DNA of 38,723 nucleotides, taken from assembly GCA_964487155.1 (NCBI GenBank), contig CAZAQB010000015.1, positions 1 through 38,723 of the forward strand, given 5' to 3'. The notes under the pieces are model-generated. The model saw nothing but the letters and a program-made list of their open reading frames with translations, searched no databases and had not been told where the DNA came from. The stretch's first letter is position 1; the number at the start of each line of letters is the position of its first letter. This stretch comes from CAZAQB01 sp964487155. GTDB lineage: Bacteria; Pseudomonadota; Gammaproteobacteria; Nitrococcales; Nitrococcaceae. A program made the position numbers and the translations under genes. Positions 7,846 through 18,416 of this stretch are shown one piece after another.

Positions 7846-9329
7846 TCAGACCTCCAGCAGCAGGCGCGCCGGATCCTCGATCATCTCCTTGATGGTGACC
7901 AGGAACTGCACCGCCTCCCGGCCATCCACCAGGCGGTGGTCGTAGGAAAGCGCCAGGTACATCATCGGCCGCACCACCACCTGGCCGTTCACCGCCATGG
8001 GCCGTTCCTGGATCTTGTGCATGCCCAGGATGGCGGTCTGGGGCGGATTCAGGATCGGCGTGGACAGCAGCGAGCCGAAAATCCCGCCATTGGTGATGGT
8101 AAAGGTGCCGCCGGTGAGCTCGTCGATGCCGATCTTGTTCTGCCGCGCCCGGCTGCCCAGATCGTTGATGGCCTTCTCAACGTCGGCAAAGCTCAACTGG
8201 TCGGCGTCGCGCACGATGGGCACCATCAGGCCGCGCTCGCTGCTCACCGCGACGCCGATGTCGTAGTAGCCGTGATACAGAACATCGGTGCCGTCGATGG
8301 AGGCGTTCACCGCCGGGAAGCGCTTCAGGGCCTCGATGGCCGCCTTCACGAAGAACGACATGAACCCGAGGCGCACCTCGTGGGCCTTCTCGAAGCGGTC
8401 CTTGTAGGCGGAGCGCAGGTCCATGACCGGCTTCATGTCGCACTCGTTGAAGGTGGTGAGCATGGCCGCGGTCTGCTGGGCCTCCACCAGGCGCTGGGCG
8501 ATGCGCTGGCGCAGCCGGGTCATGGGAACCCGTTCTGACGGGCGGTCGCCCTCCACGGCCTTGCCGGCCGGCGCGGAACGGCTGGCCGNNNNNNNNNNNN
8601 NNNNNNNNNNNNNNNNNNNNNNNNNNNNNNNNNNNNNNNNNNNNNNNNNNNNNNNNNNNNNNNNNNNNNNNNNNNNNNNNNNNNNNNNTCTGACGGGCGG
8701 TCGCCCTCCACGGCCTTGCCGGCCGGCGCGGAACGGCTGGCCGGCGCGGAACGGCTGGCCGCCGCTGCCGGGGCAGCCTGCGATGGCGCCGAGGGCTCGG
8801 CCGACCGGGCGCCGTCGCCGCCTTTTCCCGCGCCGCCGCCGCCGCCTTCCATGTGGCGCACCACGTCTTCCTTGGTGATGCGTCCGCCGCGGCCGGTGCC
8901 CTCGATCCGGCTGGTGTCCAGGCCATGCTCCGCCACCAGCCGGCGCACCGCGGGGCTCAGGTCTTCGTCGCCCACAGTGGCGGCGGCCTGCTTGCCCGAA
9001 CGGGCATTGTCACTGCCGGCGCTGGCCCGATCCTGGCTCTCACCGTCACCGCCGCTGGCCGCGGCGGTCCCGGAGCCGGCCTTGGCGGCGCCGCCCTCGC
9101 CCATGCGGGCCAACACGTCCTCGGCGGTGACCACGTCGCCCTCGTTCTTGAGCACCTCCGAGAGCACGCCGTCGCTGGGGGCGGGCACCTCGAGCACCAC
9201 CTTGTCGGTCTCGATGTCAACCAGATTCTCGTCCCGGGCGACCGAGTCCCCAGGCTTCTTGTGCCAGGTGACCACGGTGGCCTCGGCCACCGACTCCGGG
9301 AGCTGGGGAACTTTGACTTCGATGCTCAT
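7846..9329 (-). CDS. sucB: 2-oxoglutarate dehydrogenase E2, dihydrolipoyl succinyltransferase (split by assembly gap)
   Basis: Core of the 2-oxoglutarate dehydrogenase complex; transfers succinyl groups from lipoamide to CoA. From the ATG at 9329 (GAGGAGG upstream) come a lipoyl domain with lipoyl-lysine K43 in ETDKVVLEV, an Ala/Gly/Ser linker, a peripheral subunit-binding domain at about 122-160, a second Ala-rich linker with SRSAPA twice in tandem, and the catalytic domain ending with the HRLVDG motif. A run of 100 N at 8589-8688 lies in the second linker and puts the two halves in different frames. The 55 nt on each side of the N run are identical. Deleting the gap plus one copy (155 nt) leaves 1329 nt, an exact 442-codon gene that reads through, so the gene is almost certainly intact. 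Confidence 0.93.
8534..8743. repeat. 55-nt duplicated contig ends flanking the gap
   Basis: Positions 8534-8588 and 8689-8743 are identical over all 55 nt and directly abut the N run. This is what two neighbouring contigs look like when they share a k-mer-length end and a scaffolder joins them without merging. It should be read as an assembly artefact, not a biological duplication. A real 18-bp tandem repeat (GGCCGGCGCGGAACGGCT, two copies, about 8719-8754) lies at this point. Confidence 0.85.
8589..8688. other. 100-N scaffold gap inside sucB
   Basis: Exactly 100 undetermined bases, the conventional placeholder for a gap of unknown size. The gap creates a false frameshift in sucB. The sequence abutting it on the left (8534-8588) is repeated exactly on the right (8689-8743), so the contigs very likely overlap and nothing is missing. 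Confidence 0.97.
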
Positions 9330-9423
9330 CGCCTCCTCGCTTCTTGTTGGCGCGGCTCGTTCGGCCGCTGCTTGATCGAGGGCACGCACCGCGTGCCGTG
9401 TCTGATGCCGGGCCGCGGCCGGA

Positions 9424-12252
<2,829 letters not shown>

Positions 12253-12795
12253 GATGGGATCACCTGAACCTGAAGGTCACGGACCGGGGTTGCCGGGGCA
12301 CCGCCCGGCGGGAACGACGGAAACAGGGCAGACACCAGGGGCAACAGGGAGGGAGCGGCGAGAATTGGCGGCTGGCGAGGGGTGCGGGCATCGGCGTTCA
12401 GCGTTCCGCTCCGCCGCCCGCAGCACCAATGCAGCCCCGGCGCCGGACAGGACCGGACAGCGCAGCGGCACATGGCACTGAATCGAGCATCGCCTGATGG
12501 TCTCGCGGTTCCGTGGCTTCGAAGCAACGGCAAGGGCCTGGACGTGCAGGCCCGGGCCATCGCATCCCTCGGAAGGATGTCTCTGTCGGGAAAGTCGCGA
12601 CGGGCTGGGACGTGCCGTTCGATTCTCTGATGCGCTACGGAGTCGTTCGCGTCAGCGCTGCCGGGCCCGTCATAGCCGCGCCATAAGATACGCGGCTCGT
12701 AGCGGGCCCGCAACATGCCGATCCGGCTCCGGCGGCTGTGCAGGCCCTCCACCGCGCCTCTCGCTAGCCGGGTGGTAGGTAGTACTCAGTACTCA
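12253..12795 (-). promoter_or_regulatory. Long gene-free leader upstream of sucA
   Basis: About 540 nt without a convincing gene lie between the sucA start and the MITE. One minus-strand frame is open for 167 codons (to 12752), but the translation is Arg/Pro/Ala-rich without recognisable motifs. The region presumably holds the suc operon promoter, but no good -35/-10 pair stood out. It contains a large nested hairpin at 12662-12710, and a segment at 12374-12413 resembling sequence at the prpC 3' end. Confidence 0.4.
12662..12710. repeat. Nested hairpin in the sucA leader
   Basis: Outer arms CGGGCCCG (12662-12669 and 12703-12710) enclose inner arms AGCCGCG (12674-12680) and CGCGGCT (12691-12697), which close a 10-nt loop, CCATAAGATA. 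Both stems are perfect and are separated by small internal bulges. On the minus strand it would fold in the sucA leader about 410-460 nt before the start codon, if transcription begins that far out. Function unknown. Confidence 0.5.
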
Positions 12796-13111
12796 GAGGG
12801 TGTTTAAAAAATCAGTCACGCCGGAGCGCGGGGTGGAGATCCCGCCCGGCAACGAGCGAAGCCCGCCGTAGGGCAGGTTGCGCAGACAACCTGCCATCGG
12901 GAGATGGCATCGGTACCACGGATCGGTTCGGGCACGCGGGCCCGGCGATTGGCACCTTGGCGTTTGCTACGCTGGCCCCCACGTTTCTTCGCAACGTGGG
13001 TCTACGGCGGCGGTGTCCAAGGCCGTGCCGAGGCCCGGAGCACGGCTGGCGCCGCACCCCATGAGCGGCGGAGAGAGCGATGAGGCGCGAAATTATTTTG
13101 TAAACACCCTC
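12796..13111. mobile_element. MITE-like element with terminal inverted repeats and 10-bp target duplication
   Basis: A 316-bp non-coding element between tatC and sucA. Its ends are inverted repeats starting GAGGGTGTTTA, matching over 16 of the first 17 positions. The 10-bp direct repeat TCAGTACTCA sits immediately outside both ends (12786-12795 and 13112-13121), the signature of a transposition event. Inside are two REP-like palindromes, one near 12871-12893 (GGCAGGTTG/CAACCTGCC) and one near 12981-13003 (CCCACGTT/AACGTGGG). It encodes no transposase, so it would need one supplied elsewhere. A diverged inverted relative lies at 37670-37893. The transposase family is not known; the 10-bp duplication excludes families that make 2-5 bp duplications. 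Confidence 0.82.
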
Positions 13112-13145
13112 TCAGTACTCAATACTTCCCGCCCGCCGCCCGCCC

Positions 13146-13925
13146 TCAGCGGGCGCCGTCCGACGGGCCAGCGGTGGCGGTGTCCGAGGCCGGCCGCTCG
13201 AACCAGCGGGACAGCAAGATGCCCGCCTCGAACAGCAACCAGACGGGGATGGCCAGCATCACCTGGGAGATGATGTCCGGGGGGGTGAGCAGCATGCCCA
13301 CCGTGAACGCACCGACGATCACGTACGGCCGCTTCTGCACCAGGGCCTCGCGGGTGGTGGCCCCGGTGCGCACCAGCAGGATGGTGGCCACCGGCACCTC
13401 GAAGGCGGCTCCGAAGGCAAAGAACAGCAGCAGCACGAAGCTCAGGTATTCGTTGATGTCGGTCATCATGGCCACCCCCTCCGGCGTCGAGGCGGCGAAG
13501 AACTTGAACACCAGCGGGAACACCAGGAAGTAGGCGAACGCCATGCCGGCGTAGAACAGCAGGATGCTGGACACCAGCAGCGGCATTGCCAGGCGCTTCT
13601 CGTGGCGGTACAGGCCCGGCGCCACGAACGCCCAGAGCTGGTGCAGCAGGTAGGGGACGCTGGCGAACAGGGCCGTCATCAGCGCCAGCTTCAGCGGGAT
13701 CAGGAACGGGGTCGCCACGGCAGTGGCGATCATCGTGGCCCCCTCCGGCAGGGCCGCGCGCAGCGGCCCGGCAAGCCAGGCGTAGAGCATCTCCCGGAAC
13801 GGGTAGATGGCCAGAAACAGGACCAGCACCACCACCACGCTCTTCAGCAGCCGGCTGCGCAGCTCCAGCAGGTGGGTGATCAGCGGGCGCTCCTCGTCGA
13901 CCCGCTCGTCGTCAGAGGTGCTCAT
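13146..13925 (-). CDS. tatC: Sec-independent protein translocase TatC
   Basis: Polytopic inner-membrane receptor that binds twin-arginine signal peptides and, with TatB and TatA, exports folded proteins. The 259 residues contain the six hydrophobic segments of the family. Conserved stretches include HLLELRSRLLKS near 18-29, PLKLALMTALFASVPYLLHQLWAFVAPGLY in the first periplasmic and second membrane region, and PDIISQVMLAIP near the C-terminus. The ATG overlaps the tatB stop by 4 nt (ATGA), implying translational coupling. It is the last gene of the his-tat block, ending 34 nt before the MITE. Confidence 0.96.
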   Translation of the reverse strand: MSTSDDERVDEERPLITHLLELRSRLLKSVVVVLVLFLAIYPFREMLYAWLAGPLRAALPEGATMIATAVATPFLIPLKLALMTALFASVPYLLHQLWAFVAPGLYRHEKRLAMPLLVSSILLFYAGMAFAYFLVFPLVFKFFAASTPEGVAMMTDINEYLSFVLLLFFAFGAAFEVPVATILLVRTGATTREALVQKRPYVIVGAFTVGMLLTPPDIISQVMLAIPVWLLFEAGILLSRWFERPASDTATAGPSDGAR

Positions 13926-14308
13926 GAGCGCTTGTCATCAGGCGCGGGCGGGTCGCCTGCGGAGCCGGTCCGGCCCACCGGTTCCGGCTCACCCGCAGAC
14001 TGTGCGGGAGTATCCGGCAGCGGCGGCGGGCCCACCTGCTCGTCCATCTCCGAGCGCAGTTCGCTCTCGGTGCGCCGGGCCTGAGCCTCCACGTCCTTTA
14101 CCTGGCGCTGCAGCGACCGATGGGTCTCGCGCAGACCCTCGGCGTTGATCTCCCGCTCCACTTCATCGCGCAGGGACGAGTAGGCGGCCCGCGCGCGGCC
14201 CACCCACAGCCCCAGGGTGCGCATCAGCCGCGGCAGCCGCTCCGGACCGACTACCAGCAGCGCGATGACGCAGAGAACCACGAACTCCGCGAAACCGATG
14301 TCGAACAT
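13922..14308 (-). CDS. tatB: Sec-independent protein translocase TatB
   Basis: Single-spanning partner of TatC in substrate recognition. The 128 residues begin MFDIGFAEFVVLCVIALLVV, the characteristic TatB membrane helix, followed by GPERLPRLMRTLG at the hinge and an amphipathic helix to about residue 50. The rest is a charged, Pro/Ser-rich cytoplasmic tail. It starts 33 nt after tatA and overlaps tatC by 4 nt. Confidence 0.95.
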   Translation of the reverse strand: MFDIGFAEFVVLCVIALLVVGPERLPRLMRTLGLWVGRARAAYSSLRDEVEREINAEGLRETHRSLQRQVKDVEAQARRTESELRSEMDEQVGPPPLPDTPAQSAGEPEPVGRTGSAGDPPAPDDKRS

Positions 14309-14341
14309 GGGTGCCTTCCGGGCCGCGACGGCCCGCGGAGA

Positions 14342-14605
14342 TCAGGACGAGCGCTGGTCCTGGTGCTTCTGGGCGGGCTTGGCATCGTCGGTGCCGGTGC
14401 TGCGCGCCTCAGCCTCCTCGATGCGCGGGCTGTCTTCCTTGTCCTTGTCGTTGCCCTTCTCGCCCTCGTTCATGGCGCTCTTGAAGCCCTTGATGGCGCC
14501 ACCAAGGTCGCCGCCGATGTTGCGCAGCTTCTTGGTCCCGAACAGCAGCAGCACGATCACCAGGATCAGCAGCAGCGACCAGATACTGATTCCACCGAAG
14601 CCCAT
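14342..14605 (-). CDS. tatA: Sec-independent protein translocase TatA
   Basis: Small membrane protein thought to form the variable-size translocation pore. The 87 residues have an N-terminal helix (about 5-22, SIWSLLLILVIVLLLFG), the FGTKKLRNIGGDLGGAIKGFK amphipathic region, and a charged tail rich in Asp, Glu and Lys. GGGAGGC lies upstream of the ATG. The gene follows hisE after 121 nt, the widest gap in the his-tat run, so tatABC may also have its own promoter there. Confidence 0.95.
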   Translation of the reverse strand: MGFGGISIWSLLLILVIVLLLFGTKKLRNIGGDLGGAIKGFKSAMNEGEKGNDKDKEDSPRIEEAEARSTGTDDAKPAQKHQDQRSS

Positions 14606-14726
14606 TCCAAGCCTCCCGCCCGCAGGCGAACCCTCGTTTAGTCTGACGCCGACGGCGGGCGCGCTAGCCCGCGGTGCCGGATGGTCAGTGTATCAATACT
14701 GGCGCGTGGAAGGGGGCTGCCGGGGC

Positions 14727-15053
14727 TCAGCGCTGCGGCCGGCCGGCTTTCTCCTCGAGCCCCGACAGGCCCTGGCGGTCGGCCAGCTCGGCGAGCACGT
14801 CCTCCGGACCCAGATCCAGGTGGGAGAGCATCACCAGGGTGTGGAACCACAGGTCGGCGGTCTCCCGCACCACGGCGTCGCGGTTGCCGTCCTTGGCGGC
14901 GATCACCACCTCGGTGGCCTCTTCGCCCACCTTCTTGAGAATCTGGTCCAGGCCGCGCTGGTGCAGGCGAGCCACATAGGACGTTTCCGGGTCACCGTGG
15001 CGCCGGCTCGCCAGCACCGCCGCCAGCTCCGCGAGCACCGGATCAGCGCCCAT
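14727..15053 (-). CDS. hisE: Phosphoribosyl-ATP pyrophosphatase HisE
   Basis: Second step of histidine synthesis: hydrolyses phosphoribosyl-ATP to phosphoribosyl-AMP. The 108-residue MazG-like helical protein shows SYVARLHQRGLDQILKKVGEE, then EVVIAAK and ADLWFHTLVML with the acidic metal-binding residues. Two starts are possible: ATG at 15065 and ATG at 15053. The inner one has GGAGGCGGAG immediately upstream and gives the usual N-terminus MGADPVLAEL, so I prefer it. It overlaps the 3' end of hisI by 11 nt in another frame. HisI and HisE are separate proteins here, unlike the HisIE fusion of enterobacteria. Confidence 0.93.
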   Translation of the reverse strand: MGADPVLAELAAVLASRRHGDPETSYVARLHQRGLDQILKKVGEEATEVVIAAKDGNRDAVVRETADLWFHTLVMLSHLDLGPEDVLAELADRQGLSGLEEKAGRPQR

Positions 15054-15438
15054 CTCCGCCTCCATAGATCTCCGCCGCCGGCTTGCGCACCGGCTCCACC
15101 TCGCGCCAGACGCCGTCGTCCAGACGCCGGTAGAAACAGCTTCGCCGACCTGTGTGACAGGCGATACCGCCTTGCTGCTCGACTTTCAGCAACAGGCAGT
15201 CGCCGTCGCAGTCGAGCCGCAGTTCCTGCACCCGCTGCACGTGACCGGAACGCTCGCCCTTGTGCCAGAGCCGCCCCCGGGAGCGGGACCAGAACACCGC
15301 CTCGCCGCAGCGCAGGGTCTCCGCCAGGGCCTCGCGGTTCATCCAGGCCACCATCAGCACCTCGCCGGAGTCCGCGTCCTGCACCACGGCACTCACCAGG
15401 CCCTGGTCGTTCCAGGCCACCTCGTCCTCGGCGCTCAC
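15043..15438 (-). CDS. hisI: Phosphoribosyl-AMP cyclohydrolase HisI
   Basis: Third step of histidine synthesis: opens the adenine ring of phosphoribosyl-AMP. The 131-residue protein carries GEVLMVAWMNREAL, FWSRSRGRLWHKGERSGH, and the zinc/magnesium site LDCDGDCLLL...GGIACHTGRRSCFYR. I take the GTG at 15438 as start; it shares the GTGA overlap with the hisF stop, a usual sign of coupling. The frame continues upstream inside hisF, but that part does not resemble HisI. Confidence 0.94.
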   Translation of the reverse strand: MSAEDEVAWNDQGLVSAVVQDADSGEVLMVAWMNREALAETLRCGEAVFWSRSRGRLWHKGERSGHVQRVQELRLDCDGDCLLLKVEQQGGIACHTGRRSCFYRRLDDGVWREVEPVRKPAAEIYGGGDGR

Positions 15439-16202
15439 AGGCGCACCTCGATGCCACGCTCGGCCATGTGGCGCTTGGCCTCGGCGACGCTGTAGGTGCC
15501 GAAGTGAAAGATACTGGCCGCCAGCACAGCGTCGGCGCCGCCCAGGGTGACGCCCTCGGCCAGGTGCTCCAGGTTGCCGACGCCGCCGGAGGCGATCACC
15601 GGCACCGGCACGGCGTCCGCCACCGCCCGGGTCAGAGCCAGGTCGAACCCGGCCTTGGTGCCGTCGCGGTCCATGCTGGTCAGCAGGATCTCGCCGGCCC
15701 CGGCCTCGGTCATGCGCCGCGCCCAGCGCACCGCGTCCAGCCCGGTGGGCGTGCGACCGCCGTGTGTGAACACCTCCCAGCGGGCCGGGTCGTCGGCCAC
15801 CTGCTTGGCGTCCACGGCAACCACGATGCACTGGCTGCCGACCCGGCCGGCGGCCTCCGCCACCAGCTTCGGGCGCTGCACGGCGGCGGTGTTGATCGCC
15901 ACCTTGTCGGCGCCGGCATTGAGCAGCCGGCGCACATCGTCCACGCCGCGCACGCCGCCGCCCACGGTCAGCGGGATGAACACCTCTGCCGCCACCTGCT
16001 CTACCACGTGCAGCAGGGTGTCGCGGCCCTGGTGGCTGGCGGTGATGTCCAGGAAGGTGATCTCGTCGGCTCCGGCCCGGTCGTACTCCCGGGCCACGGC
16101 CACGGGGTCGCCGGCGTCCCGGATCTCTACGAAGCGCACGCCTTTGACCACACGCCCGCCGTCCACGTCGAGGCAGGGGATGATGCGCTTGGCGAGACCC
16201 AT
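15435..16202 (-). CDS. hisF: Imidazole glycerol phosphate synthase cyclase subunit HisF
   Basis: Cyclase half of the HisH-HisF complex; uses ammonia from HisH to form imidazole glycerol phosphate and AICAR, linking histidine and purine synthesis. A 255-residue (beta/alpha)8 barrel. The two catalytic aspartates are at D12 (IIPCLDVDGGRVVKG) and D131 (VVAVDAK), and phosphate-binding loops appear as PLTVGGGVR and VIASGGVGN. It follows hisA after 10 nt and overlaps hisI by 4 nt. Confidence 0.96.
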   Translation of the reverse strand: MGLAKRIIPCLDVDGGRVVKGVRFVEIRDAGDPVAVAREYDRAGADEITFLDITASHQGRDTLLHVVEQVAAEVFIPLTVGGGVRGVDDVRRLLNAGADKVAINTAAVQRPKLVAEAAGRVGSQCIVVAVDAKQVADDPARWEVFTHGGRTPTGLDAVRWARRMTEAGAGEILLTSMDRDGTKAGFDLALTRAVADAVPVPVIASGGVGNLEHLAEGVTLGGADAVLAASIFHFGTYSVAEAKRHMAERGIEVRL

Positions 16203-16212
16203 GGTGGTGCTC

Positions 16213-16956
16213 TCAGGCCTCGCCGCAGAGCTGCCGCGCCAGCGCCTGGGCTTCGGTCAGGTCGACGGCGCCTTCGTACAGGGCACGGCCGATGATGGCG
16301 CCGGTGATGCCCTCGGCGGCGCCCTCGCACAGGGCGCGCACGTCATCGAGGCTGGTCACCCCTCCCGAGGCGATGATGGGCAGTTGCACGCGCCGGGCCA
16401 GCTCCCGGGTGGCCTCCACATTGACCCCGCGCATCATGCCGTCGCGGCCGATGTCGGTGAACACCACCGCCTCCACGCCGGCCTCCTCGAAGCGCAGCGC
16501 CAGCTCCGCGGCATTCTGGGACGAGACCTTCGCCCAGCCGTCGGTGGCCACCCTGCCGCCCTTGGCGTCCAGGCCGACGATGATGTGGGAGGGAAACTCC
16601 AGGCAGGCGTCATCCACGAAGTGCGGGGCCCGCACCGCCTGGGTGCCGATGATGACGAAGTCGACGCCCACGTCCAGGTAGGTCTGGATGGCGTCGAAGC
16701 TGCGGATGCCGCCGCCCACCTGGATCTCCAGGTCGGGATGGGCCTCCGCGATGCGGCCGATGATGTCCGCGTTCACCGGGAAGCCCTGCACCGCGCCATT
16801 GAGGTCCACGATGTGCAGGCGCTCGGCGCCGGCGGCCACCCAGCGCCCGGCCATGGCCACCGGGTCGTGCGAGAAGATGGTCTCATCGTCCAGCCGGCCC
16901 TGGCGCAGGCGCACGCACTTGCCGTCCTTCAGGTCGATGGCGGGTATCAGCAGCAT
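16213..16956 (-). CDS. hisA: ProFAR isomerase HisA
   Basis: Amadori isomerisation of ProFAR to PRFAR in histidine synthesis. A 247-residue (beta/alpha)8 barrel with D8 (PAIDLKDGKCVRL) and D130 (VGLDAKGG), plus TDIGRDGMMRG and IIASGGVTS. The frame is open well upstream, but that extension is a shadow of hisH. The ATG at 16956 has GGGAGCC upstream and gives the family N-terminus MLLIPAIDLK. It lies 28 nt after hisH. Confidence 0.95.
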   Translation of the reverse strand: MLLIPAIDLKDGKCVRLRQGRLDDETIFSHDPVAMAGRWVAAGAERLHIVDLNGAVQGFPVNADIIGRIAEAHPDLEIQVGGGIRSFDAIQTYLDVGVDFVIIGTQAVRAPHFVDDACLEFPSHIIVGLDAKGGRVATDGWAKVSSQNAAELALRFEEAGVEAVVFTDIGRDGMMRGVNVEATRELARRVQLPIIASGGVTSLDDVRALCEGAAEGITGAIIGRALYEGAVDLTEAQALARQLCGEA

Positions 16957-16984
16957 GGGGCTCCCGTCGGTGTCTGGCAGGCGG

Positions 16985-17617
16985 TCACAGGCCGCCGTCC
17001 CAGCGGCTGAAATTCTCCAGCAGCTGCAGGCCGGGCCGCTGGCTCTTCTCCGGATGGAACTGGGTCGCGAACACATTGGCCCAGGCGATGGCCACGGCGA
17101 ACTCGGCTCCGTACTCGGTGGTGCCGACCACCCGCTCCGGCTGGTCCGGGGCCACATAGTAACTGTGCACGAAATAGAACCGGGTGGCGTCCTCGATGCC
17201 GCTCCACAGTGGGTGCGGCGCAACCTGGCGGACATTGTTCCAGCCCATGTGCGGGACCTTGAGCTCGCGGTCGCCGGCCACCAGTGGGCGCAGGTGGCGC
17301 ACGTGGCCAGCGCAGACGTCCAGCGCCGCCACGCCTTCGTTCTCCTCGCTGTCGGTCATCAGGGCCTGCATGCCCATGCAGATGCCCAGGAACGGACAGC
17401 GCTCCAGGCTCTCCAGCAGCACGCCGACCAGCTCGCGGCGCTGCAGGGCGCTCATGCAGTCGCGAACCGCCCCCTGGCCCGGAAACACCACCCGGGCGGC
17501 GGCGGCGATGCGTTCGGGCTCATCGGTCACCTCCACCGGCTCCCGGGTGACGTGCTCCAGGGCTTTGGCCACCGAGCGGAGGTTGCCCATACCGTAGTCG
17601 ACTACCGCGATGGTCAT
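16985..17617 (-). CDS. hisH: Imidazole glycerol phosphate synthase glutaminase subunit HisH
   Basis: Class I glutamine amidotransferase that supplies ammonia to HisF. The 210-residue protein has the catalytic nucleophile C80 in FLGICMGMQAL, with H188 and E190 in QFHPEKSQ completing the triad. The N-terminus (MTIAVVDYGMGNLRSV) is typical. It lies 23 nt downstream of hisB. Confidence 0.95.
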   Translation of the reverse strand: MTIAVVDYGMGNLRSVAKALEHVTREPVEVTDEPERIAAAARVVFPGQGAVRDCMSALQRRELVGVLLESLERCPFLGICMGMQALMTDSEENEGVAALDVCAGHVRHLRPLVAGDRELKVPHMGWNNVRQVAPHPLWSGIEDATRFYFVHSYYVAPDQPERVVGTTEYGAEFAVAIAWANVFATQFHPEKSQRPGLQLLENFSRWDGGL

Positions 17618-17640
17618 GACGGGCTCGCGTTGCTGGCGCG

Positions 17641-18234
17641 CTACAGGCGACCCTTGGTGGAGGGAACCGCACCGACCTGCCGCGGGTCCGGCTCAACGGC
17701 CGCCCGCAGCGCCCGGCCGAAGGCCTTGAACACCGTCTCGGCCACGTGGTGGGCGTTGCGCCCGCGCAGGCAGTCCACGTGCAGCGTCAGGGCGGCGTGG
17801 TTGACCAGGCCCTGGAAGAACTCCCGGAACAGATCCACGTCGAACTCCCCGATGCGCGCCCGCGGATACTCCACGTGGTAGTCGAGACCCGGCCGCCCGG
17901 AGAGATCGAGTACCACCCGGGAGAGCGCCTCGTCCAGGGGCACGTAGGCATGGCCGTAGCGGCGGATGCCCCGGCGCTCGCCCACCGCCTGGGCGAGGGC
18001 CTGGCCGAGGGTGATGCCCACATCTTCCACCGTATGGTGGGCATCGATATGAAGGTCACCCTCGGCCTGGATGTCCAGATCCACGAGGCCGTGGCGGGCC
18101 ACCTGGTCCAGCATGTGCTCCAGGAACGGCACGCCCAGCTGCAACCCGGAGCGGCCGGTGCCGTCCAGGTTGATGTGTACCCGGACCCGGGTCTCCAGGG
18201 TGTCGCGCTCGACGGTGGCGGTACGCTCGGTCAT
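17641..18234 (-). CDS. hisB: Imidazoleglycerol-phosphate dehydratase HisB
   Basis: Dehydrates imidazole glycerol phosphate to imidazole acetol phosphate. The 197-residue length is that of the monofunctional enzyme, without the phosphatase domain of the enterobacterial fusion. Manganese-binding motifs are visible as FLEHMLDQ, DLHIDAHHTVEDV and NAHHVAETVFK. It opens the his-tat run; dtd ends 182 nt upstream on the same strand. hisG, hisD and hisC are absent, so the pathway is split between loci. Confidence 0.95.
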   Translation of the reverse strand: MTERTATVERDTLETRVRVHINLDGTGRSGLQLGVPFLEHMLDQVARHGLVDLDIQAEGDLHIDAHHTVEDVGITLGQALAQAVGERRGIRRYGHAYVPLDEALSRVVLDLSGRPGLDYHVEYPRARIGEFDVDLFREFFQGLVNHAALTLHVDCLRGRNAHHVAETVFKAFGRALRAAVEPDPRQVGAVPSTKGRL

Positions 18235-18416
18235 GGCCTGCGGGGGCCCCTGCGGAAAGCTGCGCGGAGCATACCATGGCCCTTTCCGGGCCGGGGAGTA
18301 AAGCCAGGCTGGAGGAATTCCAGGTGTGGGGGCGCCGTTCGCGGGTCAGGAAGCGGACAACGGAAGACGGTACCAGGCCGGCGTGTCGATGCACACGCGG
18401 TCCGCCCCGGGGCGCG

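Noticed and set aside
7846..9329. sucB as a frameshifted pseudogene
   Set aside because: The frame change equals the gap plus one duplicated contig end. Merging the ends gives an exact open frame with all domains.
15043..15053. HisI-HisE fusion
   Set aside because: The two genes overlap in different frames and each has its own start, so they are separate proteins.
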